Shown: positions 17,177 to 24,499 of the stretch, piece by piece
Numbering within the stretch: the stretch's first letter is position 1
How the letters are laid out: each line of letters begins with the position of its first letter
Assembly (NCBI GenBank): GCA_946220865.1
Contig: CAMJYM010000018.1
Span: forward strand, 1-33,827
Source: an uncultured Clostridia bacterium
GTDB taxonomy: Bacteria; Bacillota; Clostridia; Saccharofermentanales; DTU023
DNA: 33,827 bases
Direction: 5' to 3'
Program-made: the position numbers and the translations under genes
Notes under the pieces: model-generated
Seen by the model: only the letters and a program-made list of their open reading frames with translations
Database searches by the model: none
What the model was told of the DNA's origin: nothing

Positions 17177-17938
17177 ATGAAGAAGCTAATTGACCCCAGG
17201 TGTTCAAAACAAGAGCAAGATGCAGACAGCCCTGTCCTGGCCCTCATTACAGCAGCCGGTTCGAGTTCACGGATGGGTGACTCAGGCAACAAGCTTTTTA
17301 TGGATCTCTGTGGGAAAACGGTGATCAGACGATGCATGGAGATTTTTGAGAACTCAACCCTTATCTCAGCGTTTTTACTTACGGCGGCTCCAGCAGACCT
17401 CCTGCGCATGAGAGAGGAGGCCAAAGGCCTGACGAAGTGTCTCGCTGTCGTCAGCGGCGGGGAAGTGCGTAGTGAGTCTGTCCTTTTTGGCCTGCGGGCT
17501 CTGCGCAAGCTCAGTAAAGCGGGCGGCGATGCGCTTGTCCTCGTGCACGATGGAGCGCGTCCTCTGCTCTCGGAAGATAAATTGCGTGAGCTTATTGAAA
17601 CAAATCACAGAGCGCACTGCGCCGTGGGCCTTGCCGTTGAAGTCAGCGATACGATGAGAGTCCTGCGCAGTGACGGCAAAATTGATTATAGTCCGGAGCG
17701 AAGTCTTGTTCGTGCGATGCAAACTCCCCAGGCTGCTGAACTGGAGCTGTTTCTGCGGGCTTTGGAGCTGGCCAGGGAAGAACATGTTCAGCTCAGTGAT
17801 GATTTAGAGGCTCTTGCTCGTATAGGTTGCCCCATTCAGCTTGTCAGAGGTGAACGCAGCAACATAAAAATTACCTGGCCCGAAGATATTCTCGTGGCTA
17901 AAGTATTGCTTGAGAATAAAGATAAGCATAAACCTTAG
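17177..17938 (+). CDS. ispD: 2-C-methyl-D-erythritol 4-phosphate cytidylyltransferase
   Basis: IspD transfers CMP from CTP onto 2-C-methyl-D-erythritol 4-phosphate, the third step of the non-mevalonate isoprenoid pathway. The 253-residue protein has the nucleotide-binding loop 'ITAAGSSSRMGDSGNKLF', the 'VLVHDGARPLL' segment, 'RAMQTPQAAELELF', and 'ERSNIKITWPEDILVAK' near the end. The Gln of the common 'NKQF' is Leu here. The ATG at 17177 is chosen over the TTG at 17171 because GGAGG sits seven bases upstream. The first 20 residues before the conserved start are an extra charged segment. It is the last gene of the presumed gph-radA-ispD unit. Confidence 0.93.
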   Translation: MKKLIDPRCSKQEQDADSPVLALITAAGSSSRMGDSGNKLFMDLCGKTVIRRCMEIFENSTLISAFLLTAAPADLLRMREEAKGLTKCLAVVSGGEVRSESVLFGLRALRKLSKAGGDALVLVHDGARPLLSEDKLRELIETNHRAHCAVGLAVEVSDTMRVLRSDGKIDYSPERSLVRAMQTPQAAELELFLRALELAREEHVQLSDDLEALARIGCPIQLVRGERSNIKITWPEDILVAKVLLENKDKHKP

Positions 17939-17959
17939 GTCAAATGCCTTGAAAGCTCG

Positions 17960-17985
17960 TTGACAGGCTCTGCTTATGTTATAAT
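17960..17985 (+). promoter_or_regulatory. Extended -10 promoter for the LysM protein
   Basis: A perfect TATAAT at 17980-17985 is preceded by TG and one base, which makes an extended -10. A perfect TTGACA lies at 17960-17965, but the spacer is only 14 bases, shorter than usual, so the -35 may not be used. The site is 37 bases before the start codon. Confidence 0.65.
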
Positions 17986-18021
17986 GATAAAAATTTAATG
18001 TAATCAACTGGGAGGCAATTT

Positions 18022-20694
18022 ATGGCCAAAAATTCACGGTACGCGAGTGCTCGGCTCACGACGACAGTGAATGCTCGATATGTGCCGGATGAACAGATCA
18101 AAGATGCTTTTTATCTGGATGGACGTTTCCCCGGACTTAACGAAAAAAGGGCAGCGGAAAATACACTCGCTCGCGATGACCAGGGTTTCCTTTTTGCCCT
18201 TTTTGCTTATCCTGCCGAACGCGGCGAAAATGCTGCAGAAGCCGATTTTGTTCGCTCAGTCCGTCAACTGAATGATCAAGTTAAAGAAGGCAATAAGTCT
18301 ATTGACATCCAGATTAACGATCTGGCAGATGCTTCCGTGGAGGTTTGCGGCAAAGCCACACTTCCTCAGGCAGGTGTGCGTCAGGCTTATTTTGCCGGTA
18401 TTATTGTGAAGGAAGCTGAAATTGCAGCTGTAACGACGGCTGCCGGTTGCGCTTTTCTCTACCGTGGTGATGTGCTTTATCCTCTGACGGCCAGTGATTT
18501 TAAGCTTGAGCCTTACGATCTCAATGGCAATCCGATTGAACGCCTGAATGAGTATTCTGCCGGTGTGGCGGGTACCATCCGTTACTCAAACATCACTCCA
18601 ATAAAACAGAACGACTGCCTCATTCTCTGCAACAAAGAAGTGGCCGAAACGCTCGGTCAGCGCGAAATGTTGCGGATTCTCGATGATGCGCAGGATCAAA
18701 AGGACGCCGCGGCCGACATGATCACGGCAGCTGCCGCTAAACAGCCCGGTACGACCATGCAGGTGATGATTTCCTTTGTGGAATACATTGAAGCAGTGGA
18801 AAAAACGGGCCGCCTTTCCGGTCTTTTCCCGGGGGGACAATCGGCACCTCAGACACAGGAGAATTTTTATAGAGAAAACTCCCGTGAAATTCCTGTTTCA
18901 GCACAGGCAGGTGCTGCAGCACCTCAGGCCCCGTTGCCAGGAAATTACAGAAGACAGGCGGAACCTATGATGAGAAACCAGATGAATGAACGTCCCGGAC
19001 AAACGGATCGGCAACAGTGGCGTGATGGCCAGAATCCCATGGGAGCACCGATGCCCCAGAGACCGCCGGTCAATCTGCCACCCCAGGATCAGAGTTTTTA
19101 TCACGAAAACCCCGGACAACGCGGTGATACTCAAATTTGGCAGGCGGCAAATGTGGCGAGGCCTGAGTCTGATAAGACAGAAGACTATTTTGAAGCCGGT
19201 CGCCGTTATGCTGAAGAAAGCCATTCGCAGCAGACCGCTGACAGAGCTGTCGAGCAAGTTTACCAAAATGAGGACAAGCCCTATAGCGAAACTCCTGTCG
19301 AAGGAGCAGCTGCGTACAGAGAACAGGGACAAGGTTCTTTGGAGGGCAATATCGGGATGGAAACGACATCTGATAAGACTGAAGAAACCCCTGCTGAGCT
19401 GAATTCAGTGCAGCCGTTTGCTACATCTGAACCGACTGGAGCAGCTGAATCTCATGCTGCACCGCTGAATTACGCCCAGTCAACTGCTGCTCAGTCACCG
19501 GATTATGCCAATCCTTCCTACGAAGAGCGTTATCAGTCTCAGAGAGGCCAGGGAAATGACCCCGCGCTGGATCAAGCTTATGAGCAAGGCTATGGCAATA
19601 ATTATGCGCCTCAAGATGACCGTGCTTATGATCGAGGCGGACAATACAGGCAGGAGTCAGCTTACGGGCAGAATGCCTATGCTGATCATCAGGGCTACGG
19701 CTATGGCCAGAACGGTGAGCAGAACTACGATCAGGGCTACGGCTATGGTCAGAACGGCGAGCAAAACTACGATCAGGGCTACGGCAATGGCCAGGCCGGC
19801 GAGCAAAACTACGATCAGGGCTACGGCTATGGCCAGGCCGGCGAGCAGAACTACGATCAGGGCTACGGCTATGGCCAGACCGGTGAGCAGAACTATGATC
19901 AGGGCTACGGCTATGGCCAGAATGGTGAGCAGAACTACGATCAGGGCTACGGCTATGACCAGACTGACGAGCAGAACTACGATCAGGGCTACGGCTATGG
20001 CCAGACTGACGAGCAGAACTACGATCAGGGCTACAATCAGTACTATGGACAAAATCCTCAAGAGGGCTATGGTGCTGTTGATCCCAACTACAATCAGACA
20101 AGTGCTCAGCCTTACACAAACGAACAGGATCCCTACCAGGAATCTTATTATGATGAATACCAGGATAACTATCAGGATGGCGGCTATCCCGATGATCGTG
20201 ACGACAAAGTTAAACGCATTATCTTTTACTCCATCCTTGGGGTGGTCATCCTCGTCTGTGCTTTCCTGATTTTCCGTCTGGCTACGAAAAAACCTGCAAC
20301 ACCGGTACAGCCCAGCTCAAGCCCTTCCGTAAGCAGCTCTGAAACTCAGCCGAAAGTGACGGAGAGTGAAAAGAAAACATCTGCATCGTCTTCCAAGGAA
20401 AGCAAAGAAACCAAGGAAACCAAAGAAGGCGAAAGTAATGAAGCCGGGGAAAGCAAAGAGGGCGAGAGCAACACTGCTTCTGAGGGAAGTTCTGAAAGTA
20501 AAGCCAAGGGTGAAGCGAAGACCTATACCGTGCGTTTGGGAGATACGCTTTACCAGATCTGTATGAGCTACTATGGTAAGTATTCGGATGCTTTAGGCGC
20601 AAAAATCGCTGAAGCCAACCCGAACCTCCAACTGCCTGATGTCTTCGAAGGCAATGTCATCAAGCTGCCACCTCTTGAAGATCTTGAGCCGTAA
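18022..20694 (+). CDS. PP2C-like pseudophosphatase, repeat region, TM and LysM
   Basis: An 890-residue protein in four parts. Residues 15-260 follow the order of a PP2C (PPM) phosphatase: 'NTLARDDQGFLFALFAYPAERGE' (split around FAL), 'GCAFLYRGDVLYPLTASDF' and 'NDCLILCNKEVAETL'. The metal-binding positions are replaced: DGMGG by AYPAE, GDSR by AGCA, SDG by NKE, and DN by TM. Residues 270-730 are low complexity and rich in Gln, Tyr, Gly and Pro, including eight exact-length 14-residue repeats (558-669). A membrane helix lies at about 733-753. After a Ser/Glu/Lys-rich linker comes a LysM domain (834-885, 'YTVRLGDTLYQICMSYYGKY'), which binds peptidoglycan. The N-terminus should be cytoplasmic and LysM outside. 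GGGAGG precedes the ATG. The gene has its own promoter and terminator. The function is unknown; a wall-linked scaffold or sensor is my inference. Confidence 0.8.
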   Translation: MAKNSRYASARLTTTVNARYVPDEQIKDAFYLDGRFPGLNEKRAAENTLARDDQGFLFALFAYPAERGENAAEADFVRSVRQLNDQVKEGNKSIDIQINDLADASVEVCGKATLPQAGVRQAYFAGIIVKEAEIAAVTTAAGCAFLYRGDVLYPLTASDFKLEPYDLNGNPIERLNEYSAGVAGTIRYSNITPIKQNDCLILCNKEVAETLGQREMLRILDDAQDQKDAAADMITAAAAKQPGTTMQVMISFVEYIEAVEKTGRLSGLFPGGQSAPQTQENFYRENSREIPVSAQAGAAAPQAPLPGNYRRQAEPMMRNQMNERPGQTDRQQWRDGQNPMGAPMPQRPPVNLPPQDQSFYHENPGQRGDTQIWQAANVARPESDKTEDYFEAGRRYAEESHSQQTADRAVEQVYQNEDKPYSETPVEGAAAYREQGQGSLEGNIGMETTSDKTEETPAELNSVQPFATSEPTGAAESHAAPLNYAQSTAAQSPDYANPSYEERYQSQRGQGNDPALDQAYEQGYGNNYAPQDDRAYDRGGQYRQESAYGQNAYADHQGYGYGQNGEQNYDQGYGYGQNGEQNYDQGYGNGQAGEQNYDQGYGYGQAGEQNYDQGYGYGQTGEQNYDQGYGYGQNGEQNYDQGYGYDQTDEQNYDQGYGYGQTDEQNYDQGYNQYYGQNPQEGYGAVDPNYNQTSAQPYTNEQDPYQESYYDEYQDNYQDGGYPDDRDDKVKRIIFYSILGVVILVCAFLIFRLATKKPATPVQPSSSPSVSSSETQPKVTESEKKTSASSSKESKETKETKEGESNEAGESKEGESNTASEGSSESKAKGEAKTYTVRLGDTLYQICMSYYGKYSDALGAKIAEANPNLQLPDVFEGNVIKLPPLEDLEP
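19693..20028 (+). repeat. Eight tandem 42-base repeats inside the LysM gene
   Basis: Eight consecutive 42-base units encode the 14-residue unit GYGYGQNGEQNYDQ with small changes (N, A or T at position 7; D for G at position 5 or 8). The reading frame is kept throughout. Differences between units fall at both silent and replacing positions. Long open frames on the opposite strand and in the other forward frame here are by-products of the repeat. Confidence 0.95.
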
Positions 20695-20746
20695 GTCAGA
20701 CGACTGATGAAACAAAAAGGAAGCAAAGACGCTGTCTCAAAATGCG

Positions 20747-20785
20747 CCCCTTTCTCTGCAAAAAACAGAGAAAGGGGTCTTTTTA
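20747..20785 (+). terminator. Terminator of the LysM gene
   Basis: CCCCTTTCTCTG at 20747-20758 pairs perfectly with CAGAGAAAGGGG at 20766-20777 across a 7-base loop, followed by TCTTTTT. It lies 53 bases after the stop. Confidence 0.93.
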
Positions 20786-20850
20786 ATTGCGGTACACCCA
20801 TGCTGCGATTCAGCCTTGTCAAAATGAAAACTTTGTCGGCACAAAACTTT

Positions 20851-20898
20851 AAAAAGGACTGCCCTTCAACACTTTAATGTTTTGGAGCAGTCCTTTTT
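20851..20898 (-). terminator. Terminator of the alaS-HIT unit
   Basis: AAAAAGGACTGC at 20851-20862 and GCAGTCCTTTTT at 20887-20898 form a 12-base stem. It lies just past the HIT gene stop on the minus strand, with T-runs at both ends, so it can also act on the plus strand as a back-up. Confidence 0.85.
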
Positions 20899-20916
20899 GG
20901 GTAACACTGAAGGATT

Positions 20917-21273
20917 TCAGATGAGTTTTTCTCCTAAAGTTTTTCCGCCAATCAGGTGAAAATGCAAATGCATGACCGTCTGACCGGCATCTTGTCCGCA
21001 ATTATTGATCAGACGATAACCTTTATCAGCGATGCCCTCGAGCTCGGCAATTTTTTTCGCGGCACGCGCAACGGCAGCTAAAATGTCGCGGGTATCGTCG
21101 GACTCTGCTTCAGCGAGTTCACTGAGATTAGCAAAGTGTTTCCGGGGAAGGATCAGCACGTGGACAGGGGCCACCGGATGAATATCGCGAATGGCAACTA
21201 CGAACTCATCACTGTAAACAAGTTCTGAGGGAATGTCGCCTTTGATTATTTTACAAAAGATACAATCTTCCAT
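20917..21273 (-). CDS. HIT family nucleotide-binding protein (Hint-like)
   Basis: A 118-residue histidine-triad protein of the Hint branch, which hydrolyses nucleoside phosphoramidates and related adenylates. The catalytic triad is 'HLHFHLIGG' with His102, His104 and His106. The N-terminal 'CIFCKIIKGDIPSELVY' with a CxxC pair, and the central 'HVLILPRKHFANL', are also typical. GGGAGA lies before the ATG on the minus strand. It begins 53 bases after alaS and shares its direction and terminator, so the two are probably co-transcribed. Hint proteins can act on lysyl- and other aminoacyl-adenylates, which gives a possible but unproven link to the synthetase. Confidence 0.93.
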   Translation of the reverse strand: MEDCIFCKIIKGDIPSELVYSDEFVVAIRDIHPVAPVHVLILPRKHFANLSELAEAESDDTRDILAAVARAAKKIAELEGIADKGYRLINNCGQDAGQTVMHLHFHLIGGKTLGEKLI

Positions 21274-21326
21274 TATTTTCTCCCTTTCGCTTCCTTAGAG
21301 TGGCTTATAACTTTTTCTAAAATTCA

Positions 21327-23981
21327 TTAAGCCAGGACTTTTCTGATGTTTTCACGCAGCGCTTCAAGAGCTGCCGGAATCTTCTCCGGATCTTTTCCAC
21401 CGGCCTGAGCCATATCCGGACGCCCTCCGCCGCCACCGCCTGTCATTCGTGCAGCCTCCCGGATGAGATTACCACAGTGTAGACCACGCGTAAGCGCTTG
21501 CTCAGAAGCCATAGCCAGCCAGAGGACTTTGTTTTCATTCTTTGCAGCCAGGACGATCAGAATGGGATCCTGACCTGCTTTGAGTGAATCCCCGGCCTCA
21601 CGAAGCTGGACAGGAGACTCTGCCTGGATTTCTGAGAGAATAACTTTTACGCCGTTGATTTCCTCCGCTTCGCTGGCCAGATTTTTGGCTTTTGAGGCGG
21701 TCTGTCTGGACATTTCAGCCTGGAGTTCTTTTTCAAGATTCTTACGTTCTTCCAGAAGTTTATCTACGCGGGGAAGTAGCTGTTCTTTATCCGTTTTTAA
21801 GAGGTCGGAAAGCTCGCTGAGCTCATCACTTTCAGCAAAAGCGCTGGCACAGGCGGCTGTGCCTGTTACAGCTTCAATGCGTCGAACGCCGGAAGCGACG
21901 CCGCTTTCCGAAAGAATACGGAAGAAGCCGGCCTGTGAGGAGTGGCTGAGGTGTGTCCCGCCACAGAGCTCGCGACTGAAATCTCCTACTTCGACAACTC
22001 GGACGCAATCACCGTATTTTTCACTGAAGAGGGCCATCGCTCCTGTCCGCCTGGCGGTATCGAGATCCATAATTTCCGTGACCACAGGGTAGTCCTCAAG
22101 AATAGCAGCATTGACTTCTTCTTCGACTTTACGGATTTCTTCGCTGCTCATGGCCTTATTATGACGGAAGTCAAAGCGCAGCCTCTCCGGAGAAACGTAG
22201 GAACCGGCCTGTTCAACGTGTGTGCCCAGAATGTCACGCAGAGCTTTATGCAAAAGGTGAGTGGCGGTATGGTTGCGTTGGGTATCAAGACGGCGTTGTT
22301 TGTCAACCTGCTGTTCAGTCATGCACCCCTGGCTAATTTCGCCATCTATCACTTCAATTTCGTGGAGATAGATGCCATCACCGGTTTTCTCCGTATTCAG
22401 AACCTTTGCTTTTCCGCTGGACTGGTGAATTTCCCCACGATCACCAATCTGTCCGCCGGATTCGGCGTAGAAGGGGGTTTCGGCGAAGATAACAAAGCCT
22501 TTTTCACCTTTTTTCAGACTTTTGACTTCACGGAGAGCGTCCTGACTTTCACTGAGCAGGTAGAGCAGGGAGCTTATTCCTGTCAGTGTTTCGTAACCTG
22601 TGAACTGAGTCTTTTGATTCTGTTTGACGTTTTCGGGAAGACTCATCTTTTCCCAGGCTGAGCCACTTTTTCTGAGTTGAGCTTCACGGCCCATGGCTTT
22701 CTGTTCACTCATGGCTCGATTAAAGCCTTCAATGTCGACCTCATAGCCATGTTCCTCCGCGATCTCACGGGTGAGATCAAGGGGGAAACCATAGGTATCG
22801 TGCAGTCGGAATACGCGTTCACCCTCTAAAATTTTTCCACCGGAAATTTTCAGGGCATTGAGATCTTCTTCAAGCAGGCTCAGGCCCTGTTGTATCGTCT
22901 GATCAAAGCTCAGTTCTTCCTGCTCGATGACTTCCAGGATGCGCTCCCGTCGTTCGGCAAGTTCAGGGTAGGCGCCCTGTGACTGTGCAATGACAAGTTC
23001 ACTCAATTTACCCAGGAAAGGCGTGGGAATGTCCAGTAAACGACCATAACGTGCAGCACGACGCAGTAAACGGCGGAGCACATAACCCCGCCCTTCATTG
23101 CTGGGCACAATACCGTCGGCAATCATGAAAGTGGTCGAGCGGATGTGATCGGTCACGACGCGCAGGGCAATATCTGTTTTCTGCTCATCCCCGTAACAAC
23201 GACCGGCTAGTTCAGCCGTGTGGTCGAGAATGGCACGAATATTATCCACTTCAAAGAAATTTTCAGCCCCTTGAAGTACCATGGCAAAGCGCTCAAGCCC
23301 AGCCCCGGTATCAATATTTTTGTGGGCAAGAGGCAAATAGCGCCCGTCCTCCTGACGATCAAACTGAGTAAAGACAAGGTTCCAGAACTCAAGATAGCGA
23401 TCGCATTCACAGCCAACTGTACAATCAGGCTTACCACAGCCATATTTTTCTCCACGATCGAAAAAAATCTCGGAACAGGGTCCGCAGGGTCCGGTGCCAT
23501 GTTCCCAGAAGTTATCTTCCTTGCCGAAACGGAAAATATGAGATTCGGGCAGACCTACGGTATTTTTCCAAAGCTCCCAGGCTTCTTCATCGTCCTTGAA
23601 AACCGTCACGTAGAGTCGTTCTTTGGGAAGCTTAAAGACCTCAGTGCAGAGTTCCCAGGCCCAGGGAATAATTTCTTTCTTAAAATAATCGCCAAAGGAA
23701 AAGTTGCCCAGCATTTCAAAGAAGGTGCCGTGGCGTGCGGTATGCCCCACACGCTCAATATCGGGTGTGCGGATGCACTTCTGACAGGTGGTCACACGCC
23801 CACGCGGAGGTTTTTCAACCTGAGTAAACCACTTCTTCATCGGGGTCATGCCCGCATTGATGAGAAGGATGGAAGGGTCATTCTCCGGAATAAGAGAAAA
23901 GCTGGGAAGGCGAAGATGACCTTTGGATTCAAAAAAAGCTAAGTATTTTTCACGTATTTCGTTTACAGTGAACGTCTGCAT
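21327..23981 (-). CDS. alaS: Alanyl-tRNA synthetase
   Basis: AlaRS charges tRNA-Ala and edits mischarged Ser and Gly. The 884-residue protein has the usual order: class II catalytic domain ('RTPDIERVGHTARHGTFFEM'), tRNA-recognition domain ('GRGYVLRRLLRRAARYG'), editing domain with the zinc site 'HTATHLLH' and 'CGGTHLSHS', and the C-terminal DHHA1-type domain ending in 'GGGGGGRPDMAQAGG'. I chose the ATG at 23981 rather than the longer opening at 24032, because GGAGG lies six bases upstream and the family starts with 'MQTFTVNEIREKYL'. It diverges from rpsU across a 224-base gap and is followed by the HIT gene. Confidence 0.96.
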   Translation of the reverse strand: MQTFTVNEIREKYLAFFESKGHLRLPSFSLIPENDPSILLINAGMTPMKKWFTQVEKPPRGRVTTCQKCIRTPDIERVGHTARHGTFFEMLGNFSFGDYFKKEIIPWAWELCTEVFKLPKERLYVTVFKDDEEAWELWKNTVGLPESHIFRFGKEDNFWEHGTGPCGPCSEIFFDRGEKYGCGKPDCTVGCECDRYLEFWNLVFTQFDRQEDGRYLPLAHKNIDTGAGLERFAMVLQGAENFFEVDNIRAILDHTAELAGRCYGDEQKTDIALRVVTDHIRSTTFMIADGIVPSNEGRGYVLRRLLRRAARYGRLLDIPTPFLGKLSELVIAQSQGAYPELAERRERILEVIEQEELSFDQTIQQGLSLLEEDLNALKISGGKILEGERVFRLHDTYGFPLDLTREIAEEHGYEVDIEGFNRAMSEQKAMGREAQLRKSGSAWEKMSLPENVKQNQKTQFTGYETLTGISSLLYLLSESQDALREVKSLKKGEKGFVIFAETPFYAESGGQIGDRGEIHQSSGKAKVLNTEKTGDGIYLHEIEVIDGEISQGCMTEQQVDKQRRLDTQRNHTATHLLHKALRDILGTHVEQAGSYVSPERLRFDFRHNKAMSSEEIRKVEEEVNAAILEDYPVVTEIMDLDTARRTGAMALFSEKYGDCVRVVEVGDFSRELCGGTHLSHSSQAGFFRILSESGVASGVRRIEAVTGTAACASAFAESDELSELSDLLKTDKEQLLPRVDKLLEERKNLEKELQAEMSRQTASKAKNLASEAEEINGVKVILSEIQAESPVQLREAGDSLKAGQDPILIVLAAKNENKVLWLAMASEQALTRGLHCGNLIREAARMTGGGGGGRPDMAQAGGKDPEKIPAALEALRENIRKVLA

Positions 23982-24005
23982 GAGGGCCTCCGGGAAATTC
24001 CTTTT

Positions 24006-24042
24006 CTGCGGAATAAAGAAGACAGAAGTCACTTTTCCGCAG
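24006..24042 (-). repeat. Inverted repeat in the alaS leader
   Basis: CTGCGGAA at 24006-24013 and TTCCGCAG at 24035-24042 are perfect 8-base inverted arms around a 21-base loop. The pair lies 25-61 bases before the alaS start, downstream of the likely alaS promoter. It could be a leader hairpin or a protein-binding site. No T-box sequence is present. Confidence 0.45.
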
Positions 24043-24067
24043 GTGCTAAAAACTCAGTCAAGCTTGT

Positions 24068-24096
24068 ATTTTACAGCATTGCAGAGGCCAGAACAA
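24068..24096 (-). promoter_or_regulatory. Possible alaS promoter
   Basis: Read on the minus strand, TTGTTC (24096-24091) and TAAAAT (24073-24068) have a 17-base spacer. The -35 is weak. It would give a leader of about 80 bases carrying the inverted repeat. Confidence 0.4.
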
Positions 24097-24108
24097 GCGG
24101 AAGGCTTC

Positions 24109-24137
24109 TTGACGGCAGACCTTTGGAGACGTATAAT
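24109..24137 (+). promoter_or_regulatory. Promoter of rpsU
   Basis: TTGACG at 24109-24114 and a perfect TATAAT at 24132-24137 have an ideal 17-base spacer. The site is about 70 bases before the rpsU start and faces away from alaS. Confidence 0.85.
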
Positions 24138-24205
24138 CCAATTCGGTGTCGCTCCTGCGGCATACTATAGTGTGAGTTGAACCACTGCGAGGGGGGGGAG
24201 AAAAA

Positions 24206-24379
24206 TTGGCTGAAGTTCGAGTGAAAGAAAACGAAACCCTCGACAGTGCGTTGAGAAGATTCAAACGCTCCTGTGCTCGTTCAGGTGTTCTGGCTGAATG
24301 CAGAAGACGTGAGCATTATGAGAAGCCCAGCGTCAGACGCAAGAAAAAATCTGAAGCAGCAAGAAAACGCAAGCACTAA
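24206..24379 (+). CDS. rpsU: 30S ribosomal protein S21
   Basis: A 57-residue basic protein of the small ribosomal subunit, involved in pairing between mRNA and 16S rRNA at initiation. The sequence 'AEVRVKENETLDSALRRFKR', then 'REHYEKPSVRRKKKSEAARK', matches S21 along its whole length. The start is a TTG, preceded by a run of eight G then AG (24191-24200); no ATG or GTG fits the family start. It has a strong promoter and its own terminator. It lies divergent from alaS and upstream of recJ. Confidence 0.95.
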   Translation: MAEVRVKENETLDSALRRFKRSCARSGVLAECRRREHYEKPSVRRKKKSEAARKRKH

Positions 24380-24399
24380 GGCTCGTTTTTACCTTTACA

Positions 24400-24431
24400 A
24401 AGCTCGAAGCAAGTTTGCCTCGGGCTTTTTT
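24400..24431 (+). terminator. Terminator of rpsU
   Basis: AAGCTCGAAGCAA starting at 24400 pairs, with one mismatch and one G-U, with the segment ending in GGGCTT at 24427. A T-run follows to 24431. It lies 20 bases after the rpsU stop. Confidence 0.85.
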
Positions 24432-24464
24432 ATTTGCAGATCCTGAGGGGCGTCGACTATGGGG

Positions 24465-24470
24465 TATAAT
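24465..24470 (+). promoter_or_regulatory. Likely -10 box for recJ-rel
   Basis: A perfect TATAAT at 24465-24470 lies 29 bases before the recJ start and just after the rpsU terminator. No good -35 is present at 16-18 bases, so the promoter may be weak or need an activator. Confidence 0.5.
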
Positions 24471-24499
24471 ATACATTCAAAGGAAAGGAGGTTGGCCTG

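Noticed and set aside
19421..20119. A 232-residue minus-strand open frame with Ser/Arg/His repeats over the repeat array
   Set aside because: It is the complement of the 42-base repeats. No stop occurs there because the units repeat in frame. The plus-strand gene has the ribosome site, membrane helix and LysM.
19505..20269. A 254-residue plus-strand open frame overlapping the LysM gene in another frame
   Set aside because: It is Thr/Arg/Met-rich with no ribosome site and again exists only because of the repeat.
20731..20742. GCTGTCTCAAAA resembling an insertion-sequence end
   Set aside because: There is no matching inverted copy and no transposase nearby. It lies next to an ordinary terminator.
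21580..22661. Long plus-strand open frames inside alaS
   Set aside because: They are shadows of the well-conserved minus-strand alaS gene.
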